From G963692885 sp964658655 (GTDB lineage: Bacteria > Acidobacteriota > Terriglobia > Terriglobales > Acidobacteriaceae): 64,000 nt of DNA. The stretch lies in the NCBI GenBank assembly GCA_964658655.1, contig CAZZZL010000007.1:62001-126000 (forward strand), given 5' to 3'. The notes below the pieces were generated by a model that had not been told where the DNA came from, made no database searches, and was given only the letters and a program-made list of their open reading frames with translations. Positions 35,804 through 45,900 of the stretch are shown here, piece by piece; position 1 is the first letter of the stretch, and each line of letters starts with the position of its first letter. The translations under genes were made by a program, and so were the position numbers.

Positions 35804-36759
35804 AATCTACAAGCACCTATCCCGACAAGCCTAAGCTGCGCGACGAATGGATCGTTAGGCAACGCGGACCGCGTCACAAGGTTGACCATTCGAGGCCAGT
35901 TGACTTTCACGTCGAGCAGGAATACTTGTCAGACGGAGAAGTCGGTTCCATCGCGACCATCTTTTTGACGAATCGCGAGTGCCCCTGGCATTGCGTCATG
36001 TGTGACCTTTGGAAGAATACCAGCGAAGAAACTGTGCCTGACGGTTCTATTCCGCAACAGATCGAGTATGCTCTCTCGCGCCTGCCTGCCGCTCGACAAG
36101 TCAAACTGTATAACAGCGGCAGCTTCTTTGACCCCCGGGCTATACCACCGGTCGATTATCCGGCGATCGCCCGATTGGTCAACCATTTTGAACGAGTGAT
36201 CGTCGAAAGTCATCCGGCACTCATTCATGATAGATGCATGGAGTTTAAGCGGCTCCTGGGTACGAAACTCGAGGTAGCTATGGGACTCGAGACAGCGCAT
36301 CCGATCGTTCTTGAACAACTGAATAAGCGTATGAGTCTTGATCAATATCGCGAAGCTGCGGAGCTTCTTCGCGAAAACGGTGTTGATCTTCGCTCCTTTA
36401 TCCTCGTGCAGCCCCCTTTCATGAAGGCCGACGAGTCTCTGCACTGGGCCAGCCGATCGATTGATTTCGCTGTTTCTTGCGGCACTATAGCTATCTCGCT
36501 CATTCCCACGCGCGGAGGAAATGGCGCGATGGAACAAATTGCATTGGAGGGAGACTTTGTGCCTCCCGATCTCGCAGTCGTTGAAGACGCTCAGGACTAC
36601 GGATTATCGCTGCACGCGTGCCGGATCTTTGTGGATGAATGGGATCTCGAACGTATCGAATGCGCTCCATGCTGCCGTGAGAATCGCCTGCGGAGAATCC
36701 ATGAAGTTAACCTGTCACAACATAACCTCGACCGAGTTGCTTGCGGCCACATCGCATGA
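35800..36759 (+). CDS. Radical SAM enzyme, resembling the RaSEA/TIGR01210 group
   Basis: This 319-residue enzyme has the [4Fe-4S] site Cys61, Cys65, Cys68 in NRECPWHCVMCDLW, so it should generate a 5'-deoxyadenosyl radical. Downstream blocks VKLYNSGSFFDPRAIP and MGLETAHPIVLEQLNKRM resemble the TIGR01210 family, which includes archaeosine-synthesis RaSEA. A C-terminal cysteine cluster (288, 291, 292) may bind a second metal site or be redox-active. It starts with GTG overlapping the upstream stop and its own stop overlaps the next ATG. The reaction is unknown. Confidence 0.87.
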   Translation: MKSTSTYPDKPKLRDEWIVRQRGPRHKVDHSRPVDFHVEQEYLSDGEVGSIATIFLTNRECPWHCVMCDLWKNTSEETVPDGSIPQQIEYALSRLPAARQVKLYNSGSFFDPRAIPPVDYPAIARLVNHFERVIVESHPALIHDRCMEFKRLLGTKLEVAMGLETAHPIVLEQLNKRMSLDQYREAAELLRENGVDLRSFILVQPPFMKADESLHWASRSIDFAVSCGTIAISLIPTRGGNGAMEQIALEGDFVPPDLAVVEDAQDYGLSLHACRIFVDEWDLERIECAPCCRENRLRRIHEVNLSQHNLDRVACGHIA

Positions 36760-38330
36760 AAAAACATTACGATATCGCTGTCATCGGATCAGGCTACGCG
36801 GGTTCCTTGATGGCCATGGTAGCCCGCCGTCTGGGTTACTCGGTGACATTACTTGAAAAGAGGTCCCATCCCCGCGTTGTCATTGGCGAGTCGTCGACAC
36901 CTCTCTCGAACCTGCTCTTAGAGGAATTAGCGGAAACCTATCACTTGCCAGTCTTGAAGACCCTTTCAAAATGGGGTAGTTGGCAAAGTACTTATCCTGA
37001 AATAGGTTGCGGCTTGAAGAGAGGATTTTCTTTCTTTCATCATGACCTAAAACAGACGGACAACGATCCGCTATCTGTCAAGAATCGCATGCTTGTCGCA
37101 GCAAGTCCCCATGATGACATAGCCGATACGCACTGGTTTCGTGCGGACTTCGATCAATTCCTGGTCGAGCAGGCTAAGTCAATCGGCGTAGAGTATATCG
37201 ATCTATACAACATAGAGAACTGCACCAGACAATCTGATACATGGACACTCTCCGGATCCAGACTGTCTTGTCCTCTATTCATCAACGCCAGCTTTTTGAT
37301 CGATGCATCAGGTCCCCGCGGATTCCTTCATCGCACACTCCAACTGATTGAAACCGATCTACCGGATTATCCGGTGACATCGTCACTCTATTGCCACTTC
37401 ATGGGCGTCCAGAAACTCGGCAGCCTGTTTGCCGAAAGTTTGAACACGGTTCCGTTTCCGGTCGATGATGCTGCCGTTCATCACGTTTTTGATGGGGGAT
37501 GGGTGTGGGTACTCCGCTTCAATAATGGTTGGACCAGCGCCGGCATAGCTGCGACGGAGGAGTACGCCCGCCAGATCAACTTAGGTGAAGGCGAAGCTGC
37601 GTGGTATAGGATGCTCGAAGCTTTGCCGCAACTGAAGCAACAGTTTTCGAATGCCGTACCGGCCACTCCGTTTAGCTATATGCCGAAGATCTCGTTTCAG
37701 AGCGAACAGATCATTGGAGACGGCTGGGCACTCCTCCCAGCGACTGCGGGATTTGTCGACCCACTACTTTCGACCGGCTTTCCACTCACCCTGCTTGGCA
37801 TTCAGCGCATCGGCAAGGCCCTTCGTCTGACTCGCGACGTTGCAAGACTATCCGAAAACCTCGGGTCATATTCGAACAACACTAGACATGAATTCGTCTC
37901 TACCTCACGACTTATCGGAAGCCTCTACCGAAATATGGGAGACTTTCCCTTTTTTCAACTTATCTCTCTACTGTATTTTGCAGCAGCAAGCTACTCTGAA
38001 ACCGCGCGGCGATTAGGAAAGCCGGAGTTGGCAGACTCCTTCCTGTTATCAGCAGATGTGTCTTTTGCCCCCGACTTCAACAGCATCTTAGATCGCGCAG
38101 AACCTTATCTCGATGAATCTGAGAAACTCCAGCTTTCGTCCGAGATCTATCGACTCGTTGAGAGATACGATGTTGCCGGCCTATGCAAACGTCCGATCGA
38201 CAACAGCTACCCTGTGAAAGCGGAGGACCTCCTTAGTGCTGCCCACAAGTTTGGAGCAAGCCAATCCCAGATCGAGCAACTACTCGATCGCAGCGGTTTC
38301 TCAAGTCGTCCGTTAGTTTCCCATAGTTAA
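36756..38330 (+). CDS. Flavin-dependent halogenase-like FAD oxidoreductase
   Basis: This 524-residue protein has the FAD-binding GSGYAG at 11-16, the GES motif at 44-46, and a conserved lysine in GCGLKRGFSFF at 88, where tryptophan-halogenase relatives keep the active-site lysine. A GGWVWVLRF segment corresponds to the WxWxIP halogenase signature but is only partly kept (WVW present, IP replaced). So halogenation, hydroxylation or another flavin oxidation are all possible. The ATG at 36756 overlaps the radical SAM stop by four bases (ATGA). It is the last gene of the three-gene cassette and converges on the lipoprotein gene. Confidence 0.85.
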   Translation: MKKHYDIAVIGSGYAGSLMAMVARRLGYSVTLLEKRSHPRVVIGESSTPLSNLLLEELAETYHLPVLKTLSKWGSWQSTYPEIGCGLKRGFSFFHHDLKQTDNDPLSVKNRMLVAASPHDDIADTHWFRADFDQFLVEQAKSIGVEYIDLYNIENCTRQSDTWTLSGSRLSCPLFINASFLIDASGPRGFLHRTLQLIETDLPDYPVTSSLYCHFMGVQKLGSLFAESLNTVPFPVDDAAVHHVFDGGWVWVLRFNNGWTSAGIAATEEYARQINLGEGEAAWYRMLEALPQLKQQFSNAVPATPFSYMPKISFQSEQIIGDGWALLPATAGFVDPLLSTGFPLTLLGIQRIGKALRLTRDVARLSENLGSYSNNTRHEFVSTSRLIGSLYRNMGDFPFFQLISLLYFAAASYSETARRLGKPELADSFLLSADVSFAPDFNSILDRAEPYLDESEKLQLSSEIYRLVERYDVAGLCKRPIDNSYPVKAEDLLSAAHKFGASQSQIEQLLDRSGFSSRPLVSHS

Positions 38331-38378
38331 CCTTTGGAAGTAACATCCAGGGTAGAGCGTCCTTATGGCAACTCTGCG

Positions 38379-40202
38379 CTAGTGTGATGCCGAGGTCTTC
38401 GTCAGATTTATGGGGAGCGCTGAAATCACTCCGTTCCCTTCTTCCAATACCAGCGATTGATTTGGTTGAAGGCCGCTCACTGATTCTTTCCGCCCATCCG
38501 GCCACACAATCTCAAGGCTGAAAACCTTCCCGGGCTGCGGTTTTCCGAGGCCAAAGGTAAGAGGGAGTTCGCTCTGCGAAAGGTAGCTTGAGCCTGACTT
38601 CACCATCTGCATCTGGTGCGATCCATTTGGTAGCTTGATCGTCACCTTGGAACCGATGCCATCCCGATTGGAATGAGTGCCCACAGTTTTGACGCGCAGC
38701 ATGTCATTGCTGTTTCCATTGTCATTGCGGAGTAGCTTCGCTACTCCATTCGAAGTCGTGATGGCGAGATCGAGGTCGCCATCGTTATCAAAGTCGAGAT
38801 AAGCCGCGCCGCGACCTACAACGGTCTGGCGAAAAGCTGATCCGACTTTGTCGGAGACGTCTTCAAACTTTCCGTTCCCCTTATTGCGAAAGAGTAGAGG
38901 TGCTTCCGCATACTTCACGGAAGGCTGAAGAACACTGATGTCATCGGCAACATGGCCATTTAAAGCAAAAATATCCGGAAGACCGTCGAGGTTATAATCA
39001 AAGAAGAAGCTGCTGAAAGTAAGTGACTTGGCGGAGGGCGCACTAAGCCCAGCTTCAGGCCCCTTGTCCGCAAATAATCCACCGCCCTCGTTGTGATAGA
39101 GCGCAAGGCTTTCATTGGTGAAGTTGCCGATAACCAGGCCTTGTTTCCCGGATCCATCATAATCGGCAGCATCAGCACCCATTCCAGCGCGTGCTTTTCC
39201 TGCATCACTAAACGCTACGCCCGCAGAGAAGGCGTTCTCCGTGAAGGTGCCGTCGTGATTGTTCCGGTACAGCTTATTGGCCTGGGTATCATTGGTGACA
39301 AGCAGGTCAGGCCAGCCATCGTTGTCATAATCAAGCATTACGACACCGAGCGCTTTGCTCGTAGCGTCTGCCATACCTGCCTTGGCAGTCACATCTTCGA
39401 AGACACCATTACCCTTGTTATGAAACAGCTTGCCGCTCTGCCCTTTATATAACTCCGGCGTGCAATAGGATTTATTCTTGCCATCCAGTGTGCAGAACTG
39501 ATCTTTGTTAAGTGACCAGTCAACATAGTGCGCCACGTACAAATCCAGTTTTCCGTCGCGGTCGTAATCAAACCAGATAGCACCAGTTGAAAAGCCCGCA
39601 TCCTTTACCCCTGCTTTCGCAGTGATATCCCGAAATTTGCCGTTACCTAGATTGTGGTACAGATGATTGCCGTCAAGCGCAGTGATGTAAACGTCGTCGT
39701 GACCGTCATTGTCAAAGTCTGCGACGGCGCAACCCATACCGTACGTTTCTGCGGCAAGGCCTGCTGCGCGCGTAGCATCACTGAAGGTTCCGTCGTGATT
39801 ATTGTGGTAGAACGCGGAAATTGTTTTGCTCTGTTTGTGCTCGGGCCAATCCATTGAATTGACAAACAACAAGTCTTGCCAGCCATCGTTATCGTAATCG
39901 ATTGCGCACACACCGCTGCCCATCGTTTCAGGGAGATATTTCTTCCCGAAAGCCCCGCTGTTGTGTCGAAAACGAATTCCGGCTGCCTGTGTCACATCGG
40001 TGAAGTGGACTGGCCCCGACGGTCTTTCGCCTGAAGTGCCGGGTCGAGGCATCGGATCGGCGGACTCCGCATCGCGAGTCGCCTGCGGTACAGGACGAGT
40101 GGAATCCGCAGCTTCATCATGCTTCGTTGATGTACTGCATCCAGACAGAAGAAGGCCGCTAATCAAGGCAGCACAAAGGAAACCACATCGGCGATTCAAC
40201 AA
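38379..40202 (-). CDS. CRTAC1-type lipoprotein with FG-GAP repeats and ASPIC-UnbV domain
   Basis: This 607-residue protein starts with a lipoprotein signal (LLLSGC, Cys22). After a polar linker come FG-GAP/VCBS propeller repeats from about residue 70 to 470, each with an Asp-rich motif such as DYDNDGWQDLLF, DYDRDGKLDLY and DFDNDGDLDLA. The C-terminal ASPIC-UnbV domain (about 500-590) has RDGIGSKVTI, TFGLGKP and IVWPDGR. It is 62 bases downstream of the RnfD-like gene on the same strand, so probably co-transcribed with the upstream trio. The propeller likely binds Ca2+ and an extracytoplasmic ligand. Confidence 0.9.
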   Translation of the reverse strand: MLNRRCGFLCAALISGLLLSGCSTSTKHDEAADSTRPVPQATRDAESADPMPRPGTSGERPSGPVHFTDVTQAAGIRFRHNSGAFGKKYLPETMGSGVCAIDYDNDGWQDLLFVNSMDWPEHKQSKTISAFYHNNHDGTFSDATRAAGLAAETYGMGCAVADFDNDGHDDVYITALDGNHLYHNLGNGKFRDITAKAGVKDAGFSTGAIWFDYDRDGKLDLYVAHYVDWSLNKDQFCTLDGKNKSYCTPELYKGQSGKLFHNKGNGVFEDVTAKAGMADATSKALGVVMLDYDNDGWPDLLVTNDTQANKLYRNNHDGTFTENAFSAGVAFSDAGKARAGMGADAADYDGSGKQGLVIGNFTNESLALYHNEGGGLFADKGPEAGLSAPSAKSLTFSSFFFDYNLDGLPDIFALNGHVADDISVLQPSVKYAEAPLLFRNKGNGKFEDVSDKVGSAFRQTVVGRGAAYLDFDNDGDLDLAITTSNGVAKLLRNDNGNSNDMLRVKTVGTHSNRDGIGSKVTIKLPNGSHQMQMVKSGSSYLSQSELPLTFGLGKPQPGKVFSLEIVWPDGRKESVSGLQPNQSLVLEEGNGVISALPINLTKTSASH

Positions 40203-40264
40203 AAAAGCCTCTTACTTGGGAATGTTGAGAGGGTTTTCACCAGTCTCGTCTTTTAAGTCAATAA

Positions 40265-41158
40265 TTAGTGGACTAGTGAGCCGACCGTTACGCCAGATTG
40301 TAGGAGTGTCGTATCTTTGCCTTTGCGTGAGCTTAGCCACATCTCAAGTAACAAAGCTGGCGGGCCTACCAGAAACAGTGCATACAGTGGCGCATAAATG
40401 TTATTGTGCAGTCGGAGCAGCATCTCAACAGCTGCTACACAGAAGACAACACCGCATTGGCCAAGCCGTGAACGAACCGTTGTCTTTGGATCTGTAATCA
40501 TAAAGAAGATAAACAACTGATACTCGGGACCAGTTATCGGCGAGATCTCGGACAACACCGGATCACCAACGATCCAGGCGCGTAAAACAGCGAAAGCCAG
40601 AAAAGACACAACGTACGTTGCGCAGATATGGAACCGCCGCAATCTCCAGATGATAGCCGACCCCAGGCACCAGATCACTGCCATTGCCCCAAGGTTATTG
40701 CCCCACTGGATACTAAGGGTCGTGACCTGCTCCGACGCAAGGAAAAGAATGACGCAAATGGCAAAATTAGACGGGTTAAAAATGTGCCGATTCTTGACGC
40801 GCACAACATACTTGGACGTAATTGCGATCGCAGCGCAAAGCGCATAGGGCCAGAAGGCAGGAGACCGAAGAAGAATGCCGACGCTGATGCCACTGATGTA
40901 AGCACTCGCGACATTCGGCCATTTGCCGACAAAGATCTTTCCCAGCATAAGTTCGATGCAGATGCTAGTCACAATAGCCAGGAGAGTGCGCTCGAAGCTT
41001 TCGAGAATTCCGAATGAAAAATGGCCGATCAAGAGGATGATCGTGATGAAAATTGGCGGCACGAAGCGGTTCTCCATGCTGAACATCTTGCGCCATCTGG
41101 TAGGGGGCAGGTTGTCCGATATTGTTCCGGGGGACATCGAGATAGTTTGTGTGCTCAT
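40265..41158 (-). CDS. RnfD/NqrB-like integral membrane protein (UnbU-like)
   Basis: This 297-residue protein has about eight to ten membrane segments. Motifs of the NqrB/RnfD fold are visible: NRHIFNPSNFAI near residue 125, and FFMITDPKTTVRSRLGQ near 220, which in RnfD/NqrB lies near the flavin or quinone region. No Rnf or Nqr partner genes are present. Stand-alone members occur next to ASPIC-UnbV genes; the enediyne protein UnbU is one example. Its ATG overlaps the upstream ASPIC-UnbV gene stop by four bases (ATGA), so the two are coupled. Electron transfer across the membrane or ligand transport are both possible. Confidence 0.8.
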   Translation of the reverse strand: MSTQTISMSPGTISDNLPPTRWRKMFSMENRFVPPIFITIILLIGHFSFGILESFERTLLAIVTSICIELMLGKIFVGKWPNVASAYISGISVGILLRSPAFWPYALCAAIAITSKYVVRVKNRHIFNPSNFAICVILFLASEQVTTLSIQWGNNLGAMAVIWCLGSAIIWRLRRFHICATYVVSFLAFAVLRAWIVGDPVLSEISPITGPEYQLFIFFMITDPKTTVRSRLGQCGVVFCVAAVEMLLRLHNNIYAPLYALFLVGPPALLLEMWLSSRKGKDTTLLQSGVTVGSLVH

Positions 41159-42954
41159 GCCGGCTCCTTGACAACATTAACCTGTCCGATTTTCCAATCC
41201 CGCAGCGTCTGAATCTTACCAGATGGCCAACGGATCAGGATCTGCTGAATTTGTGGAGTCGCGCCCAGGCCGAAATGAATACGGCTGTCGTTCTGTGCTG
41301 CGAAACCGCATCCACCTGCAACTTGCTGCACCTGCTCCTGTCCGTTCCAGCGGATAGTTACCTGCGCTCCGATCGCGCTTCGATTACTTGTTGTGCCCTG
41401 CAGCGCAAACTCTATCCATTTGTTATTTGGCGTGACAGTGTTTTTATATAGCAGCAGTGGTCCGCGTTGATTTGCAACGACTACATCCAGCGCGCCTGTG
41501 TTGAAGAAATCCGCCATGGCGACCGCGCGACCATCATAAGTGTCACGGACGCCGACCGCCTGCGCAACGTCGGTAAACTTGCCCGCCCCATCATTGAGCC
41601 ATAGATGCTTCTGTTGATAGCCCGAGTGACTACGGTTGTCGACGGCTGGCCAGTGATCGGCGTCTGAGATGATGCTCGCATTTCCCCCCGCTACCTTGGC
41701 AAAGTCATACCAATAGCTTTTCTTACGGTCGAGGGAAACATATCCGTTCGTCAGGTATAAGTCGAGGTTGCCGTCATTATTCAGATCGCCGAACTGAGCG
41801 CCAAAACTCCAGCCGCCCAGTTCCACACCTAGATCACGCGCCATATTCTCGTAGTGGATGTCGCCGGCATCTGTACCCTCTTTGGGAACCCATAGATTAT
41901 TGCCTTGAATGAGAAAACCATCTTCCGAAATATTTGAAACATATACGGCATACTTGCCCTGGTTGAAGATATCGGCGACAGCCACATTCATGCCGCTCTT
42001 TGGGGCAAAACCAACGCCGCTTGTGGAACCGGCTTCGTGGAAGCGCTTGCCATCATTCAGATAAAGTTCGGACACACCGTAGTCATTTGCAATGAATAAA
42101 TCCGGGTGACCGGTTCCGCGAAGGTCAGCGGCAGCTGAGGCTAGCGCCCAGCGCCGACTGCTGATGCCAACCTTTTCGCTTACTTCCTCGAAATGGCCGT
42201 TACCGAGATTGTGAAACAGATATTTCCTGCCGCCGTTCTTTGCATATTCGAAACTATCGGGCATCATCCGGGTCGACTTTAGATGCCACAGGTCAACATC
42301 CTCAGAGTAGTATCCGCCGACGAAAAGATCCAATAGCCCATCACCGTCGTAATCAAACCAGACTGCTGTATTCGCATTTATCCACGGCGGCAATCCAGAC
42401 TGATCGCTGACGCGCGTGAAACCATGTCCGTGGTCGTTGTGAAAGAGTTCGGGCCTGCCCCACTTGATCAGGAATAGATCCTCGTACCCGTCATTATCGT
42501 AATCACCCCACACAGCACCCATCGATACTCCCGTGCCCGTCTGGTTGACGTCGGCGATGCCTAGCTCCGATGCTACGTCCCGAAATGTTCCATTATGCAT
42601 GTTGCGGTAAAGACGATTCATGCTCCCGTAAGAACTATCGGTCACGTAGATATCAGGCCAGCCATCCTTATCGAAATCAACCACTGATGCAGACGCACCC
42701 ATCGAAGCTACCTCTGGCATGATCGGATTCAGCTTCGAATCCAATACCGGCGCCTGATGCACAAAGTCGATGCCAGCGGCATGCGACACTTCCTGCAGGT
42801 AGAATCCGTGCCGTGCCAGCGATGAGCTCTCGTCCAGAGCTACTGCATTTTCCTGGTGATGTCTCTTATTCATCCGATTGACGAAAAGTGGGGTCAGCAG
42901 CAGGCATGCAAATATGATCGCCAGCAAGAGTCGCAATATTATTTTCGGCTTCAC
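41155..42954 (-). CDS. Membrane-anchored CRTAC1-type protein with FG-GAP repeats and ASPIC-UnbV domain
   Basis: This 599-residue protein has one membrane helix near the N-terminus (about residues 5-25: LRLLLAIIFACLLLTPLF) and no lipobox. Then FG-GAP repeats (DFDKDGWPDIYV, DYDNDGYEDLFL, DYDGDGLLDLF, DLNNDGNLDLYL) form a beta-propeller, and an ASPIC-UnbV domain (SNRSAIGAQVTI, HFGLGATP, IRWPSGK) ends the protein. The frame is open to 43044, but the GTG at 42954 overlaps the upstream stop (GTGA) and removes a long overlap. It is coupled to the RnfD-like gene downstream, like an UnbV-UnbU pair. Confidence 0.88.
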   Translation of the reverse strand: MKPKIILRLLLAIIFACLLLTPLFVNRMNKRHHQENAVALDESSSLARHGFYLQEVSHAAGIDFVHQAPVLDSKLNPIMPEVASMGASASVVDFDKDGWPDIYVTDSSYGSMNRLYRNMHNGTFRDVASELGIADVNQTGTGVSMGAVWGDYDNDGYEDLFLIKWGRPELFHNDHGHGFTRVSDQSGLPPWINANTAVWFDYDGDGLLDLFVGGYYSEDVDLWHLKSTRMMPDSFEYAKNGGRKYLFHNLGNGHFEEVSEKVGISSRRWALASAAADLRGTGHPDLFIANDYGVSELYLNDGKRFHEAGSTSGVGFAPKSGMNVAVADIFNQGKYAVYVSNISEDGFLIQGNNLWVPKEGTDAGDIHYENMARDLGVELGGWSFGAQFGDLNNDGNLDLYLTNGYVSLDRKKSYWYDFAKVAGGNASIISDADHWPAVDNRSHSGYQQKHLWLNDGAGKFTDVAQAVGVRDTYDGRAVAMADFFNTGALDVVVANQRGPLLLYKNTVTPNNKWIEFALQGTTSNRSAIGAQVTIRWNGQEQVQQVAGGCGFAAQNDSRIHFGLGATPQIQQILIRWPSGKIQTLRDWKIGQVNVVKEPA

Positions 42955-45900
42955 TGCCCTGCCTTGCCTTTTACCTGCGATTGAATAACTAGGCTGTTCT
43001 TGAATCCCTGCGAAGTTATATATCGGGTGTGATATGTCTGCCAATCCTTCGGATGATGCCGGTATATCCAGTCGTCCTCCAGTTTGCCGGGCGGAGAATC
43101 GTAGTCGCGCCGTGCATGATAGGGATAGGGCAGAACTGTTTGCGAATAAGACGAGTTATAGTCGCCGTCCTTGATCCAGCCGTCGCCCGCAATCACGAAA
43201 TCACGCACCCAGCCTGTCGGTGGAGGGGGCGGCGCAGCAAAGCGTAGTGACATTTCATCCCCGGCGTTCATAACGACGTAGCGGTCGTCTATTCCAGTAA
43301 GTAACTCGCGCACGTCGCCGAAGCGCGTGTAGTAGCCCTCCAGATCACGCCAGCGCTGAGTTGTCCCGGATAAGTGGTTATAGTCCGGGATTTCGGGAGA
43401 CGACATATTTGCCTGATGATTGGTTGAGAATCCGCGATAGTGGAGATCCGCCGACTCGGGAGCTATACGCTGGACGCGCATTCCTCCAGCCGGCAAACCC
43501 TGCGCCCACTCGATCTGATCCCAGTACACCTCGAGATTTGTGCGCAGTCGCACACGATGAGGTGCGCCCGGCGTGAACATGCCGCTCAAATCGAAGAGGC
43601 AGATCTTGTTGCGCCCTGCCGGGAAGCCGAGGTTCGGTTTCGCGACCCGCCATCCGCCGCGACCGTCCGGCACTTCAAGGCTGAGCCACTCAGGCTTCGG
43701 TGCACTGCCCTGGCTCATCGCGATATTGACGGATGAATCCGAGGGATGCAGCCAGCCCTTCGCAATCAGATATGTGGGACCATTTGCAGGTAAGGTACGC
43801 GGCAACTCAACTTCGACGTAGTGATCACGTGTCACGCCCTGGTATTGGCCGCGGCCAAAATTATCAAGATACTTCCCGTCAAGCTTGCTGACGATAGCTG
43901 TAACATCGTTGCCGCCGTCGTCCGTGGCACTTATGACTGGTTGCGGCTCGGCGACTTTCGTGATGGCCAGCTTGACCGCAGGTACATCGAAACGCTCGTC
44001 GGTAAAAATCTCGGTACCCTCGGGATGGTCGACAGCCGTGAGCGCCATCGAATCGTAGTAATACGTCTCCCAAAGCTCGCCCGTCACGCGGAGATCGTAA
44101 TAACCATCTCGCGCTACGAGTTGATCGCGGCCGATCTTATACCATTCTTCCGTTGCAGCTATCTTCGCGGACCCAAGCGCATTGATACGTAGCCCGATCG
44201 CTGCACCCCATGGCACTGAGTCCTTCACAAAATTCATGCCATGACCATCCCACGCAAACAAAAATGGGCATGAGCCCTTCAGCCGCTGTTCAGTGACAAT
44301 CTGCTGATCGGCTTTTAGGTTAAACTCAGCCCGCACCGAGCCATTTGGCCAGAAAATTCGCGCGACATCCGCTTGCTTTGCATCTCCCAATCCGAAGTGG
44401 AGTGCAGGCCCATTCATTGGCTGCTTTTGTGTCAGCAAGCCTGCTCGCATTTCAATCTCGCCGCCTATTCCAAACGAGTTGATTCTCTGATCGCCCGTCG
44501 CCACTTTGGCCCGCGGACGAATGATCTGCCAGCGGTAGTCCTGTGTAGCGCGGTTCGTCGCGACAGAAAGTCTTGCATCTTGTGTGAGCCCAACCAGTGA
44601 GAGCCGACCGTCGCTCTTCAAATCAGCAACTGCGAAAACATTCTCTGAAATCGGTTGAGCTAAAGGCTGCAGCGTGCCACTTCCATCCTGCAGCCATACG
44701 AGGGACTGACTCTTACTTGAAAACAGCAGGTCGACTGCGCCGTTGTTGTCCAGGTCAGCCGCATACAAATGTACATCGCCATCCAGCGTACCTTGTGGAT
44801 GCGGGACGCTAGCGATCTGCCTCGTCGACCACTTTTTTCCGTCGTTTTGCGCGAAGATACTGAGAATTTGGCCGTCTTCTTTGACGACAACGAGGTCAAG
44901 CGCTGCACCGTCGCCAAGGTCGGCGACAGTGATTGCTTTCACCCCCTGCAGATCAGGCAAAGGCGTCTCCGCAAACTTGCCCGATCGCTGATTGAGAAAA
45001 ATATGCAGGCGGCCCGACTGATCGATCATGGCCGCATCCGGATTACCGTCTCCGTTCAGATCGACCCAGACCAGTTGCTGCAGCCCTGCAACTCCGCTGA
45101 ATGGACGCGCTGGCGTAAATGTGCCGTCTCCGTTGTTGCGGAGCAGGATGGGAGGACCCGCACGGACGCCAAGTAGAAGATCGAGGTCCCCATCTGCCTC
45201 GATATCCAATGCCCATGCACCGGTGTACTTTGCATTCAGAACACCGGCGGGAAGTTTCGTAGCTGCACTCACATCGGTGAAGCGAGCCGGCGAATCCTGG
45301 CGGAAGAATCGCACACCCCCGCCGCCAGCCAGCACGATGTCCGTCTTGAAATCGTAGTTGAAATCAACAGGCAGAACGCTGTCTGCAGATGGCTGCAGGT
45401 TTTCGCCTCCCGAAGGAAATGGCAGGTCTGCTCCGCTGGCTAACAACAGGTGAGCGGCATTGGCCTGGGCAAGAATGGGCGCATCGTCACCGTTGGGATA
45501 GAACGCCCCCGCCCAGGTCCAAGCTTCCGTACTGGATCCTGATGCCGCGGGCAAAAACGTGATGCCAGTGTCAGCAGCCGCGGGGCGCGCCGATGGATTG
45601 GTGAGCCGGAGAAGCTGAGTCATGGGCTGAGCCCCTTCGCCCGGCTGCGCTTTCAAATCGGAAAGGTCGTTGCGAAAATCCGGCACCTGCATCAGTACAT
45701 TTCGCAGGAAGACGGAGCGGGTCGCTGCTGACCGGGGATCAGGGCTCGCGGCCGCGGCCTGCAGCTGCGCCAATTGCTGCTTCACCTGCGGTGGCCAATC
45801 GCCCGAGTGTTGTTCGATCTTTGCTACGGCCTCTCGTAGCGCATTCGAATCCCCTCGCTTTGCAGTGACTCGGCTAAGCTCGAGCAACGCTGCGAGGTTG

